This document shows positions 16,313 to 25,880 of a stretch of 64,000 nucleotides of DNA, in pieces. The notes under the pieces are model-generated. The model was not told the DNA's origin and did no database searches. It saw only the letters and a program-made list of their open reading frames with translations. Numbering within the stretch: the stretch's first letter is position 1; each line of letters starts with the position of its first letter. Source of the DNA: Bdellovibrio svalbardensis (GTDB taxonomy: Bacteria; Bdellovibrionota; Bdellovibrionia; Bdellovibrionales; Bdellovibrionaceae); assembly GCF_029531655.1 (NCBI RefSeq), contig NZ_JANRMI010000004.1:186001-250000 (forward strand), in the 5' to 3' direction. Position numbers and translations under genes: made by a program.

Positions 16313-17841
16313 AATTCCTCCTGAGCAGTGGCGCAGTTTTTATTCACAAACATAGGACGCCCTGAAGAGTTCAATAGCTTAATATAAGCACCCGCTACTT
16401 GCCCTGCCAGAGCCTTGTTTTTCTCCATGATGCCCACTTTTTCTGCGGACTCACGAGGTTCTGTACGAAGATAACAACTTTTTTTCATAATCCATTTTGA
16501 AATGGCGCTCTCGTCCAAATCTGAATTCGATGCCATCGAAGCCAAATTTCTCATTTTAACTTTAAGGGTGTCGCTATCCATTTTTGCTTTTTTGTCTTCG
16601 CTATCTAAGCGCGAGATTTCAGTTTTGGTTTTTTCAATCTTCAAGCGAGTCTCTAAAACCATCGCCCGATCCTGCTCCATAGCCATTTGACTTGCTTCAT
16701 TACGTGATCTTGCAGATGCCAATGCTGCCATAAGTTTGACGTTCTCGGCTTCATACTTGGCTTTTTCCGCCTCGAGAGTCATACGAATCCCGTTATTTTC
16801 AGCAATTTGATATTCCATTTTTTTGGCATCAGCCAAAATTTTTGCTTTTGCTTTGGATGTTTGGTTAGCGATTTGAACCATCTCAGCATTCATCGCCACC
16901 AATTCTCTTTTGTGTTCTGCTATTTCATTCTGTTGATTGTTCAGAATGTGATTCGCCTGCCTTAATTCGTCGCTGAGCTCATCTCTTTTTTGTTTTGTCG
17001 CGGCCAACTGATTAGCGACATCTTCAAGTTCTGATTTACTGCGAACCTGTTCCGCCTCAATGCGCGCTTTTCTGTTCATACTTTTTGAGATATCGCCCTC
17101 TGCAGTTGAAATCTCGCGACGCATTTTCTCCATTTCAACCTGCATGTTGTTGATCTTTAACTCCGAATCTCTTTCAGCGATTTTCAGGGCGCGCTCTTGC
17201 TGGGCATATTCATTCTTTTTCTTTTCATAGTCGTTCTTAACCTGAGCGAACTCTTGAGAGTACTTATCGATACTTTCTTTTACCAAAGTATAGTCTCTGT
17301 CGACTTTGGCTTTACTTGCCTGCACTTGAACAAGATCAGCTTCATAAAACTCTTGTTCCTTTTTCATTTTGTCTTGTTCAATTTTTGCATCTTCAATTTT
17401 TCTGCGCTTTATTTGAATCTCGCGTTCAGCATCTTTTTTACGTTGCTCATAGTCTTCTGCATCTTTTACGGCCAGATCCTTAGCGCGCTCTGCCCGCTTG
17501 ATCTCATCTAATTCTTCCTTACGAGCTTTCTGTAAGGCACCATCAGGATAAAGTTCAGTGGGTGGTATATAAGGGCGTGAAGAGTCGGATACGAAGAAGT
17601 TCATTGGCTGACTGGAAGAGGAACGATTAGTAGCAGCCGTCGCACCCTTGATGGAAAGATCCCCGCCATTCGGCGACACTTCAAAGGAGTTTTCATCGGC
17701 CTGAGCAAGCAGAATGTTTTTTCCATAGGATGGCGGTACTAAGACCAGCTCAATAAGAATCCCGGCGGCTAAGACATTACGAATACTTTTACGAAGTATT
17801 GATTTACCAAAATTTGTTGCATCACAATGCTCCACGAACAC
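16309..17841 (-). CDS. Exported long coiled-coil protein with C-terminal SH3-like domain
   Basis: 510 residues, first gene of the fibre operon. The start is a GTG at 17841 with no clear ribosome-binding site. A hydrophobic stretch (VLAAGILIELVLVP) ends near SYG-KN. Residues ~90-420 are an almost uninterrupted coiled coil rich in Lys/Glu/Ala (e.g. RKEELDEIKRAERAKDLAVK). The last ~65 residues look like a bacterial SH3-like domain (KKSCYLRTEPRESAEKVGIM ... AGAYIKLLNSSGRPMFVNKNC) with a Cys pair. SH3-like domains usually bind peptidoglycan or other wall components, so this could be a periplasm-spanning stalk or tether. Followed with a four-base overlap by the Ig-like lipoprotein gene. Confidence 0.65.
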   Translation of the reverse strand: MFVEHCDATNFGKSILRKSIRNVLAAGILIELVLVPPSYGKNILLAQADENSFEVSPNGGDLSIKGATAATNRSSSSQPMNFFVSDSSRPYIPPTELYPDGALQKARKEELDEIKRAERAKDLAVKDAEDYEQRKKDAEREIQIKRRKIEDAKIEQDKMKKEQEFYEADLVQVQASKAKVDRDYTLVKESIDKYSQEFAQVKNDYEKKKNEYAQQERALKIAERDSELKINNMQVEMEKMRREISTAEGDISKSMNRKARIEAEQVRSKSELEDVANQLAATKQKRDELSDELRQANHILNNQQNEIAEHKRELVAMNAEMVQIANQTSKAKAKILADAKKMEYQIAENNGIRMTLEAEKAKYEAENVKLMAALASARSRNEASQMAMEQDRAMVLETRLKIEKTKTEISRLDSEDKKAKMDSDTLKVKMRNLASMASNSDLDESAISKWIMKKSCYLRTEPRESAEKVGIMEKNKALAGQVAGAYIKLLNSSGRPMFVNKNCATAQEEL

Positions 17842-18319
17842 CCCACAATAAGAGAATTTCTCAGCTCATATTGTTAATTATCGGTGAAACAAGACAGTTC
17901 TGGATAAAATTAAGCCAATTTTCGCATTTCTGGACATTTTAACGGGGTTTGATAAGCAATTTTGAAGATTCAAACCAGACTTAGGATATTAAAAATTGCA
18001 GTCATTCAATAAATGAAATTCTTTTACTCACATTTGTATTGTTTATTTCTTATACTTTTATTCAAAATTCATTGTTTGTATAAAACCTCGGTTTTTCCAG
18101 ACTACAAGCTTTAAACAACACACAACTTTTCACATTTGAAAGCGACTAAAGCCTCGCTCAAAGCCTACAACTTCTTAAATTTTCAGGACTTTTTACCCTG
18201 CAAATGTTCGAGAACTTAACTCGATTTTGTTATTTTCTAGTAATATTCGGGTTCCTGCTTGTTTGTTCATACCTATCGTCCGTTAAGACTCTATAAGAAT
18301 TCTTAACAGGAATGTGAAT
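17842..18319. other. AT-rich divergent intergenic region
   Basis: 478 bases, clearly more AT-rich than the genes on either side and full of stop codons in all frames. It must hold the promoters of the fibre operon and of the gene at 18320. TATAAG at 18290-18295 is a possible -10 for the latter. No RNA gene or repeat is recognised. Confidence 0.5.
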
Positions 18320-20080
18320 ATGAGTGAGGATGTGAGGAAGAAATCTTTGTTGATCATCAAGGCCAATCCAGCTGGCCTGACTTCCGTTGAGAATTTCCTG
18401 AGAAATCGCGAGTGGAAGATCAAATCTACGAGCAACCTTAAAGAGGCTATGATCTTTCTGGTTCAAGAGCAGCCTCAGTTTGTTATGGTCAGCACCAATC
18501 ATCCAAATAAGAAGGTGCGCAATCTTCCTAAGATTCTTTCACAAGCATTTCCGGTCTGCGTGATTGCCTTTGCTGAAGAATCAAACGCCCTTTCCTTGAA
18601 GAATCTCAGTGCCGCAGCCACAGAATACCTGCTCTACCCGCCAGTGACAGGGCCTGCTGTAGAGCGAACCGTGAATAAATACTATAAAGATCAGCAAGCC
18701 AAACCCTATTCTCAACAGACAAACCGAATGAGCCTGGGAAAAGGTGACGACAATCACACAATTTCTATTCGCGGTGGCGAAGGCGGCAGTCAAGTCATCG
18801 GTGGACAAGGGTTTTCCGGTGGCGCCTCTGCCGCCAGCGTTCTCGCCCAACTATTAGGAGATGACTCTCAATCCAGCTTCACCTCTGGTGATGGTTCCTC
18901 TTCGAATACGAACGGCTATATACCAAGTCACAATCAAAATTCTGAAAGTGCCAATGGAAGCTATTTGGGTGGATCAAACCAGCCAAAAAACTCTCACTCA
19001 ACTTCTGGATTCAGCGATAATGCGACCGATGGTGATCTGGCGGGAGTTTTGAGAGGCACACTTGATCCCAATAAATCTGCAGTCAGCGATGGCGCCTCCA
19101 ACTCCAGCGGCCCCTTCTCTGCAATGTCAGGGAGTTTAAACCCGAATGATCCGGGCATGGCTGGCGAGGGAATTGGTGCAGGACAAAAACATGCTGGAGT
19201 CTACGATCCCGATCCCTATGGAGATGGAAAAAATCACTCTACTCGAAGCGAGCGAAAAAAGTCTGATGTCGCCTGGGGCCCCATTGAGACCAACAAAAAC
19301 TCAAAGAAACAGCGGCCTGGATTTGAATCTGATTCAGAGAGTGCAAACGAACAAACTGACTCAATCATCTTGCGCGGCACTCGAGAAGCCCTCGAGCAGT
19401 CCTGCGTGCGTGGCTCTGCCATTCACGAAGCCCCTATCGAGCAATCTTCGAACGTGGCCTGCATTGTGATTGAGTCTTCCCGTTTCTCTGGCTACCTAAT
19501 TGCGGCCATGGGTAAAAATAAAATCATTGATGACTCCTTCATTGGCAATGTTCGCGAAAAACTATTTAAATTCCTAAAAACCAACGGCGAACAAATTCAA
19601 GAGCAAGAGACAATGAATATTAACATCAAACAGGTCCCCTTCGAAGATTGGGCCTTGGACTATGCGGAGTTTTTGCGTAAATCAATTCACCAGGGCAATG
19701 AAGTCGCGATGGCCTTTTTTCCTCGCGCCGATATCAACGCTAAGTTTGAAGAAAGCGCCGATCAAGAAATGGCAGCACTGAACATTGAAGATCTGGCGGC
19801 TGATGTCAGAGTGGAATTTAATCTCTATGTTTATCTTCCCCGAAATGGGAAATACGTTCTGTACACTCCCAAAGGAGGCATTTTCTATGGGCACCAGAAG
19901 GATCGCCTGATGAAGCAGAATATTAAGAACTTACATCTTTTGAAAATAGACATTCAGGATTTGGATAAATATCGCGCGCAAAACTACCTGAACGCAAAAA
20001 TCGACGAGTTCGAGAATAAAAAACGTATTGAGCAAATGTTTTCAAATCCACCAGATCTGGCCACCAAAAAAACAGCCTAG
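18320..20080 (+). CDS. Pseudo-receiver protein with Gly/Ser/Asn-rich linker
   Basis: About 586 residues from the ATG at 18320 (AGGA eight bases upstream). Residues ~8-120 fold like a response-regulator receiver (KSLLIIKANPAGLTSVENFL ... EQPQFVMVSTNHPN ... FPVCVIAFAEES ... AATEYLLYPPV). The acidic pair, the phospho-acceptor Asp and the conserved Lys are all replaced, so it cannot be phosphorylated in the usual way. Residues ~130-345 are a Gly/Ser/Asn-rich linker. The C-terminal ~220 residues form a globular domain of unknown family. No signal peptide, so cytoplasmic. The stop overlaps the end of the convergent lplA gene by four bases. Confidence 0.7.
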   Translation: MSEDVRKKSLLIIKANPAGLTSVENFLRNREWKIKSTSNLKEAMIFLVQEQPQFVMVSTNHPNKKVRNLPKILSQAFPVCVIAFAEESNALSLKNLSAAATEYLLYPPVTGPAVERTVNKYYKDQQAKPYSQQTNRMSLGKGDDNHTISIRGGEGGSQVIGGQGFSGGASAASVLAQLLGDDSQSSFTSGDGSSSNTNGYIPSHNQNSESANGSYLGGSNQPKNSHSTSGFSDNATDGDLAGVLRGTLDPNKSAVSDGASNSSGPFSAMSGSLNPNDPGMAGEGIGAGQKHAGVYDPDPYGDGKNHSTRSERKKSDVAWGPIETNKNSKKQRPGFESDSESANEQTDSIILRGTREALEQSCVRGSAIHEAPIEQSSNVACIVIESSRFSGYLIAAMGKNKIIDDSFIGNVREKLFKFLKTNGEQIQEQETMNINIKQVPFEDWALDYAEFLRKSIHQGNEVAMAFFPRADINAKFEESADQEMAALNIEDLAADVRVEFNLYVYLPRNGKYVLYTPKGGIFYGHQKDRLMKQNIKNLHLLKIDIQDLDKYRAQNYLNAKIDEFENKKRIEQMFSNPPDLATKKTA

Positions 20081-21096
20081 ATTTCAACCTGACTGCTAAT
20101 CCAAGCCTCAAGTTCTTTCAATCCTGATGTCAAATCAACAAACTGCGGGTAGAGACCGGCAAAACTTTGCTGAATTGAATCCACTGTATAAGGTTTTCCC
20201 TTAAGCGCCAAAGTCATGGCCTCGATCAAATGAGGATACAAACAATCAGAGAAGATCTGCAAATCCGTGATAACGGCCTCATCGACTTTGAAATGAATAT
20301 CAAAAAATCCCAAAGACAAGTACTCATCCATCTTCTGGTTGAACTCAAGAGTATTTCCATAAAGCCAATTCCAGGAACTTAAAGTTTCGTATTGTCCTTT
20401 AAGTTCTTGATTTTCATGCAGGCTCTTCATGCTCAAGAATTCTGTCTCAGCCTTTCCGCCATAGAAGTTTTCGAAAGACTTGATCATGGCCTCAACGATC
20501 TCTTCGTGTTTAAGATTCGCTGAAATTTCATTCAAGTTGGCAACCCGCGCACGCACGGACTCTTTTCCTTTGGCCTGCAATTTCTTTGGATTTGGAGTCA
20601 GATAGTTACCTAAGCGCATGAGATCTGCATGCAACAACAAAGTTCCATGATGAAACGCGCGATCTTTCTTTTCACGGTAAGCGCTACCGCTGAATTTTCG
20701 GGGGCCATCAGCGAAAGGAATCAACAAATCATTGCGACCAGAAGCCTCTCCTTTGATTCCAAAGGTCTTCAGGGCATCAAAGATGATTTGGATGTTGTTT
20801 TCACGGCGATAAGATTCTTTAGGAGAAAGGAAGGTAAAATTGGTGTTCCCCATGTCGTGAAAGACGGCTCCACCGCCGGTCGTTCTGCGCGCCAATGTGA
20901 CCTGGTCTTCCTTCATTTTCGCCAAATTACACTCAGACCAAGGATTCTGATTGCGCCCAATGACGACTGTATTGTCATTTCTCCACAAAAACAGAACCTG
21001 GCTTGATGGATCCAGATTGTGAAAAATCCACTCTTCCGTAGCTAGGTTTAAGTGAGGATTAAGGCTTTCTGACAGGAAGATCTTTAATTTCGACAT
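20077..21096 (-). CDS. lplA: Lipoate-protein ligase A
   Basis: 339 residues. LplA activates lipoate with ATP and attaches it to the E2 and H proteins of 2-oxoacid dehydrogenase and glycine cleavage complexes. The sequence has the family signature motifs: VVIGRNQNPWSECN, ARRTTGGGAVFHDMGNTNFT (RRxxGGGxVxHD), and KFSGSAYREKKDRAFHHGTLL (lysine-binding region). A C-terminal accessory domain is present, so it is the full-length two-domain bacterial form. No strong ribosome-binding site is visible. Single gene. Confidence 0.95.
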   Translation of the reverse strand: MSKLKIFLSESLNPHLNLATEEWIFHNLDPSSQVLFLWRNDNTVVIGRNQNPWSECNLAKMKEDQVTLARRTTGGGAVFHDMGNTNFTFLSPKESYRRENNIQIIFDALKTFGIKGEASGRNDLLIPFADGPRKFSGSAYREKKDRAFHHGTLLLHADLMRLGNYLTPNPKKLQAKGKESVRARVANLNEISANLKHEEIVEAMIKSFENFYGGKAETEFLSMKSLHENQELKGQYETLSSWNWLYGNTLEFNQKMDEYLSLGFFDIHFKVDEAVITDLQIFSDCLYPHLIEAMTLALKGKPYTVDSIQQSFAGLYPQFVDLTSGLKELEAWISSQVEI

Positions 21097-21297
21097 GGGA
21101 GGAGCTTAGCAAAGGCTGGAGATTCTGTCATCTTCCCGTGCCCAAAGCAGGTCAAAATCTATAAGATGTCATTTAAGTCTTCTTTTTTACTCAGTTTTGC
21201 ATTAAAAAACAGACTCATTGAGTGACCTCTTCCCTTGATATCTAACAAAGTCGAAGCAAAGTCGCCTCATAGCAGCACTAGAAAAAGGTTCTTGAAA

Positions 21298-22137
21298 ATG
21301 GTCGAAATCGGAAAAGTGAATAAACTAAAAATTGTGAAAAAATCTGATTTCGGACTCTTCCTTGATGGTGGAGATGATGGCGAAATTTTGCTGCCGAAAC
21401 GTTACGTCCCAGCAGACTATGACCTAGATGGCGAGCTGGAAGTTTTTATTTATGTCGACTCTGAGGATCGTTTGATTGCGACAACAGAAACTCCCCTTGC
21501 AAAAGTTGGTGAGTTCGCAAGTCTCCGCGTTGTCTCATTATCTTCTGTTGGCGCGTTCTTGGATTGGGGACTTCCGAAAGATCTTTTCCTTCCGTTCGCC
21601 GAAAAAACTCGCGCTTTGCGTGTTGGCGAAAATTGCCTGGTCTACCTTTATGTCGACAACACCGGTCGTATCTGTGCTTCAATGCGCGTCGACCGCTATA
21701 TTGATAAAAATCCAAGCGAATATACTGCGGGACAAAGTGTTGATTTGATAATCGCTCGCCAGACTGAGTTGGGTATCAATGCGATCATCAATGGACGTCA
21801 TTGGGGTATTTTATTTAGCAATGAAGTCTTTGAAAGATTGATCCCAGGACAAAAGATCAAAGGTTATATTAAGCAAGTTCGTACTGATGGAAAAATCGAT
21901 CTCGCGCTTCACAAAACTGGCACTGCTGGTGCTGATGATATTGCAGAGAAAATACTCCGCGCTTTGAATGATGAAGACGGTTATTTGGAAATTAATGACA
22001 AGACCTCTGCCGAAATCATTTATGATTATTTTGGAGTGAGTAAGAAGAAGTATAAAATCGCCCTGGGTGGTCTCTATAAGAAGCGTCTGATCACCGTGGA
22101 TGAAGATGGCATTCGCTTGGTGCCACAGAAGAAGTAA
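21298..22137 (+). CDS. cvfB: S1-domain RNA-binding protein, CvfB family
   Basis: About 279 residues from the ATG at 21298, which has AAAGG upstream; a longer frame upstream lacks conservation signals. CvfB-type layout: three S1-like repeats (KVNKLKIVKKSDFGLFLDGG..., ASLRVVSLSSVGAFLDWGLPKDLFLPFAEK, and GYIKQVRTDGKIDLALHK) then a winged-helix C-terminal domain (AEIIYDYFGVSKKKYKIALGGLYKK and KRLITVDEDGIRLV). CvfB was described as an RNA-binding virulence regulator in Staphylococcus and is widespread; the role here is unknown. Confidence 0.88.
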   Translation: MVEIGKVNKLKIVKKSDFGLFLDGGDDGEILLPKRYVPADYDLDGELEVFIYVDSEDRLIATTETPLAKVGEFASLRVVSLSSVGAFLDWGLPKDLFLPFAEKTRALRVGENCLVYLYVDNTGRICASMRVDRYIDKNPSEYTAGQSVDLIIARQTELGINAIINGRHWGILFSNEVFERLIPGQKIKGYIKQVRTDGKIDLALHKTGTAGADDIAEKILRALNDEDGYLEINDKTSAEIIYDYFGVSKKKYKIALGGLYKKRLITVDEDGIRLVPQKK

Positions 22138-22146
22138 TGGTTTTAC

Positions 22147-22168
22147 AGGCCGGCCTGATCGGCCGACC
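22147..22168. terminator. GC-rich hairpin between convergent genes
   Basis: GGCCG/CGGCC stem with a seven-base loop, ten bases past the cvfB stop and close to the stop of the minus-strand gene at 22185. The T-run is poor, so this is a weak call. Confidence 0.4.
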
Positions 22169-22184
22169 TACCCAATCAATTCGT

Positions 22185-22754
22185 TCAATCAACTTTTGAG
22201 AACAATACAATCAAACCTGTTTTTAATTTGCTACAGGCTTTAAAGGTGGAATCTGAAATCGCTTCCTGCTTGAGACCCGTTCCTACAGCACAAATAAGTT
22301 GCTTGTTGGCGTCGGAAACAACTCTGCAGCTGTAGCTTCCATAAGCTTGATCCGTCATCTCTTTTGCTTTGGTATTTTCATCATAAGCCCAAGAAGAGAA
22401 ATTGCTGAACCTTGAATGGATTTCATAAGGACCCTGGGTATTCGTGGCGATGCCTACATTCAAAAACTTCACCTGGTGTCCTTCAAAGGCCAAAGTGAAA
22501 ACAGAGCCATCCTGATTCCTGATTCCTGAAACATCATAAGCAGGGCCATGCATGATGTCTTTGCAGTCTTCGTGTTCATAGACAGCAATACGCTTCCAGT
22601 TCCCGTTGATTTCTGTCGATGACACCTCTTGCGAATCTTGCCAAAGCTTCTGTGCATCTACAAACGTCGAAGATCTGGTCAGCGAGCTTATTGCCAAGGC
22701 CTTCACGGATACAAAAAGAATGGGAAGAATCGCGAGTCTAGCTATATGATTCAT
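22185..22754 (-). CDS. Exported protein of unknown function
   Basis: About 189 residues from the ATG at 22754 (AAAGGA upstream), starting a signal peptide (MNHIARLAILPILFVSVKAL, cleavage near ALA-ISS). The mature protein is beta-rich with two or more Cys pairs (EHEDCKDIMHGPAYDVSG, YGSYSCRVVSDANKQLICAV, FKACSKLKTG). No family is recognised. Single gene, convergent with cvfB. Confidence 0.65.
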   Translation of the reverse strand: MNHIARLAILPILFVSVKALAISSLTRSSTFVDAQKLWQDSQEVSSTEINGNWKRIAVYEHEDCKDIMHGPAYDVSGIRNQDGSVFTLAFEGHQVKFLNVGIATNTQGPYEIHSRFSNFSSWAYDENTKAKEMTDQAYGSYSCRVVSDANKQLICAVGTGLKQEAISDSTFKACSKLKTGLIVLFSKVD

Positions 22755-22915
22755 GATGGAATCCTTTCTGGTTTCGCTCTTCACGCTAGAAAATAAAATC
22801 TGCTGACTCAAGAGCCCCCTTTACTTGGCGACAAATAACATATTGCTGCCATGGCACTTCGGCCAGTGCTGTCACTCATCTTGACCGCAACTGCGATCTA
22901 TCGCCGAATAAAGTC

Positions 22916-24178
22916 ATGAGAACATGGATAGCTATTTTCATGATCTTTCTAATGACAGCCCCCACTCAGGGGCATGCTTCTGCTGATATTGCCTTCAATG
23001 TTATCACCTATTGGCCCTTGGGATTCCGTACCGACGACAGCCCCCAAGGATTGCGCGTAAAGCGCCTGCTCGCGAAGATGCATTCTCTGGGTGCCAATAT
23101 GGTGATCTTCAATTTCCGTGGAAAAATGATCACGGGAAGAAGCTCGGATATTTATTCCTATGTACCGGAAGACTTGCAAGAACAAGAGGAAGCTCTTCTG
23201 AAACAGACGATTCGCTACGCTAAGGATTTGGGAATGAAAATAGCTTTTCGTCCGATCCTGCTCGTCGTGGGACCTCAAGATGAATTCCCTTTTGTTGAAA
23301 ATGGCTATACCTGGTGGCATGGCAATATACGTCCTGACAATCCGTCAGAATGGTTTGATCACTTCTTTAACTACCACAAGCGGTACATGAAGATCGCCCG
23401 CGAAGTTGGGGCCTCTTGGTATTCCATTGGAGCAGAAATGCATTCTTTAACATCAGGATTGGGCAGTCGCGATCCATCATGGCGTTTCGGATTTCCAGAA
23501 CTGTGGGTGGATTTCGTCGCCAAAGCCAGAAATGTCCTAGGACCCGATGTGGAAATTACCTACGGCGCGAATTACACGGACCAGTATGTCCTGGAAGAAG
23601 GGCAAAAGACTTGGGGTGGAGAATTTGCGCAGTGGTATCACGATCTCACTTTCCTGACGAGAACTCCCGAGGAGATTTTTCATCAAGAGCAAATGCGAAC
23701 TTTCTGGCGCTCTTTGGATTTTGTTGGACTGGACTACTACCGTGCCCTGGGCAGCGCCACCACCGACTACCCCAGTGGCTACTCGGAACTTGTCGGAGTG
23801 CTCAGTAAAAATCCAATGTCCTATGCACAAAACCTCAACGACATGCTCAGCAATCTGGATGAGACACTAGGAATCCGCAGCCGCTTGGCTGTGCAGGAAG
23901 TTGGATATCGCAGTGTTGAAAAATGCTTTGTCGCTCCCTATTTATACGAAGATGATCACACTCCCATCAACTATGAACATCAGGCGGCCGCGTGGGAGGC
24001 TTTACTGCAAGCCATGTGGGAGCCACAATGGCCTTGGATGCAAGGAATTGGAATTTGGCAAGTTCTTGTCGACGATGACTCTGACATGTCAGTGAACGGA
24101 GGATTTTCACCTCTTGGAAAATCCCCCGCTGAGAATGTGCTTAAGAATTTCTTTACCCCTAAGACTGCGCCCCAATAG
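22916..24178 (+). CDS. Secreted glycoside hydrolase, GH113-like TIM barrel
   Basis: 420 residues with a signal peptide (cleavage near GHA-SAD). The fold is a TIM barrel like GH113 beta-mannanases: MHSLGANMVIFNFRG (strand 1), GMKIAFRPILLVVGPQDEFP, WYSIGAEMHSL with the likely acid/base Glu, LDFVGLDYYRAL, AVQEVGYRS with the likely nucleophile Glu, and a C-terminal IWQVLVDDDSDMSVNGGFSP that matches the 'W....d....g.sp.gkpa' ending of such enzymes. Substrate is inferred only; prey or biofilm polysaccharide is plausible. Its stop is two bases from the end of the convergent gene. Confidence 0.8.
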   Translation: MRTWIAIFMIFLMTAPTQGHASADIAFNVITYWPLGFRTDDSPQGLRVKRLLAKMHSLGANMVIFNFRGKMITGRSSDIYSYVPEDLQEQEEALLKQTIRYAKDLGMKIAFRPILLVVGPQDEFPFVENGYTWWHGNIRPDNPSEWFDHFFNYHKRYMKIAREVGASWYSIGAEMHSLTSGLGSRDPSWRFGFPELWVDFVAKARNVLGPDVEITYGANYTDQYVLEEGQKTWGGEFAQWYHDLTFLTRTPEEIFHQEQMRTFWRSLDFVGLDYYRALGSATTDYPSGYSELVGVLSKNPMSYAQNLNDMLSNLDETLGIRSRLAVQEVGYRSVEKCFVAPYLYEDDHTPINYEHQAAAWEALLQAMWEPQWPWMQGIGIWQVLVDDDSDMSVNGGFSPLGKSPAENVLKNFFTPKTAPQ

Positions 24179-24179
24179 C

Positions 24180-24923
24180 TCACACCTGAGTCGATGGCTG
24201 ATGCCACTCGCACCAATTTTGTTCAGGAATGTTCTTGCCTATATTGATAAAATCCAGAACTTCAACAATTCCCTGCCCCACACCGGCGGCAGAGGCTGGA
24301 TTCTGGCCTGTCACTAACCTGCCGCTTTTAATCACATGGCCTGCAAAATTAGGTGCGGTGGTCACTTGAGCTCCCCTTTCCTGCAAGCGCGACTGAAGAA
24401 GAAAGGGAACAACCGATTCAAGTCCCACAGATCTTTCTTCATCGTTGGTAAAACATGACACCTCATGATCACGCACCAGATAGCTTCCATCGGAAAGACG
24501 AACATTCACCAGGCCCGCTGAGCCATGACAAACAGCCCCCACAACTCCATTGTTTTCGAAAATATCAGAGGCCAGCTTTTGCAGGTTTATATTGTCGGGG
24601 AAATCGAACATGGCTCCGTGACCTCCGGCAAAATAGATGGCGCTGTAATCGCGACCGTTGACTTGCCAGGGTCTTAAAGTGTTTTCAATTTTTGAAAGGA
24701 ACTCTTCATCATTCATCCACGTCGCATTGATGGGATCATCCATCATCACTCCGTCCAGAGGCACTTTGCCGCCCAAGGGGCTGATCATATCAACCTCATA
24801 TCCAGCCCGCGAAAACTCCTCGTATGGATGTGTGATCTCGGAAAGATAAGCTCCGGTGAGGTGTCCGCTGTCTCCAAGCTTTTGCGTACTCGTCAGGACC
24901 ACTAGAATTTTCTTTGATCTCAT
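24180..24923 (-). CDS. DJ-1/PfpI-family protein (Hsp31-like)
   Basis: About 247 residues from the ATG at 24923, which has a perfect AGGAGG; a longer frame upstream is not needed. The DJ-1/PfpI fold is clear: KKILVVLTST, GAYLSEITHPYEEFSRAGYE, AIYFAGGHGAMFDFPDN, and the nucleophile elbow VGAVCHGSAGLVN with the catalytic Cys followed by His. Length and the 'Y..E...P...f..AG' segment fit the Hsp31/glyoxalase III class, which handles methylglyoxal damage and misfolded protein. No signal peptide. Role inferred. Confidence 0.88.
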   Translation of the reverse strand: MRSKKILVVLTSTQKLGDSGHLTGAYLSEITHPYEEFSRAGYEVDMISPLGGKVPLDGVMMDDPINATWMNDEEFLSKIENTLRPWQVNGRDYSAIYFAGGHGAMFDFPDNINLQKLASDIFENNGVVGAVCHGSAGLVNVRLSDGSYLVRDHEVSCFTNDEERSVGLESVVPFLLQSRLQERGAQVTTAPNFAGHVIKSGRLVTGQNPASAAGVGQGIVEVLDFINIGKNIPEQNWCEWHQPSTQV

Positions 24924-25081
24924 GGCAAAGCCTCCTGAACTGATTCTCCGGTGCGCTCGGAGTGAACTCAATTTCCCCGAGGTCCCAATGCAAATGAACA
25001 CATTTTCAAACTGTCTATCGCTAGGCTTTGGTGGGACTTTTTAGCTGGTCTTTTTCTTTGGGTTTCTGTAATGTCGCGAAC

Positions 25082-25771
25082 ATGAAACTGCTCTATCAGG
25101 ATGAATACTTTGTTGCCATTGAAAAACCATCAGGTTTTCATGTGCATCCTCCTGAGGATGGCTACCCGGTTCCGCGCGAAAAGATCTGCCTCTACCAAGT
25201 TCGGGATATGCTTGGTCAACATGTCTTCCCCGTTCACCGCTTGGATGCAGGAACAAGTGGCGTGTTACTTTTTGCCTTGTCCTCTGAATCTGCCCGGGAA
25301 GTGTCGCGTCTTTTTGCAGAGCGCTTAACCAAAAAAACCTATCACGCTGTCGTTCGTGGCTACACTCCCGTGGAAGGGGACATTCATATCCCCTTAGAAC
25401 TTGATTCCACAGGGGTGGCAGTCGAAGCGCACACCAGTTTTAAACGTCTGGCCACCATTGAATTCCCGATTCCCGTCGGGAAAAAATTTCCCACAGCGCG
25501 CTATTCAATGATTGAAGCCAAACCCCATACCGGCCGCTTTCACCAGATTCGCCGGCACCTCAACCGCATCACTCATCCCCTGCTGGGCGACTCTTATCAT
25601 GGCGATTCCCGACACAACCAATTCTTCAGAAATCACTTAGGAATCGAGGGGTTGTGCTTAAAAGCCGTTCATTTGGAGTTCATCCATCCTTGGACCAAAA
25701 CGAATATAAGCATTACCGCGCCTGAATGCGAAAAGTGGAATAAGATTCAACTTCTCTTCACCCCTCCCTAG
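25082..25771 (+). CDS. truC: RluA-family tRNA pseudouridine synthase, TruC-like
   Basis: About 229 residues from the ATG at 25082; a longer frame upstream begins in non-conserved sequence. It has the RluA family catalytic motif HRLDAGTSGVLLFA (the Asp is the nucleophile), an N-terminal YQDEYFVAIEKPSGFHVHP and KPHTGRFHQIRRHL near the end. The short length without an S4 domain, and the HPP insertion after the first motif, fit TruC, which modifies position 65 of tRNA. Single gene. Confidence 0.88.
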   Translation: MKLLYQDEYFVAIEKPSGFHVHPPEDGYPVPREKICLYQVRDMLGQHVFPVHRLDAGTSGVLLFALSSESAREVSRLFAERLTKKTYHAVVRGYTPVEGDIHIPLELDSTGVAVEAHTSFKRLATIEFPIPVGKKFPTARYSMIEAKPHTGRFHQIRRHLNRITHPLLGDSYHGDSRHNQFFRNHLGIEGLCLKAVHLEFIHPWTKTNISITAPECEKWNKIQLLFTPP

Positions 25772-25880
25772 CTTTTTTGCTTCTCGGCAGGGTCACAAAC
25801 AAGAACAGTACGACAAACTCAAATCTCTTTGACGGCCTCGATTTCCCGGCGTAAAAAATGCGCCTTCTCAGAGGTAAACG

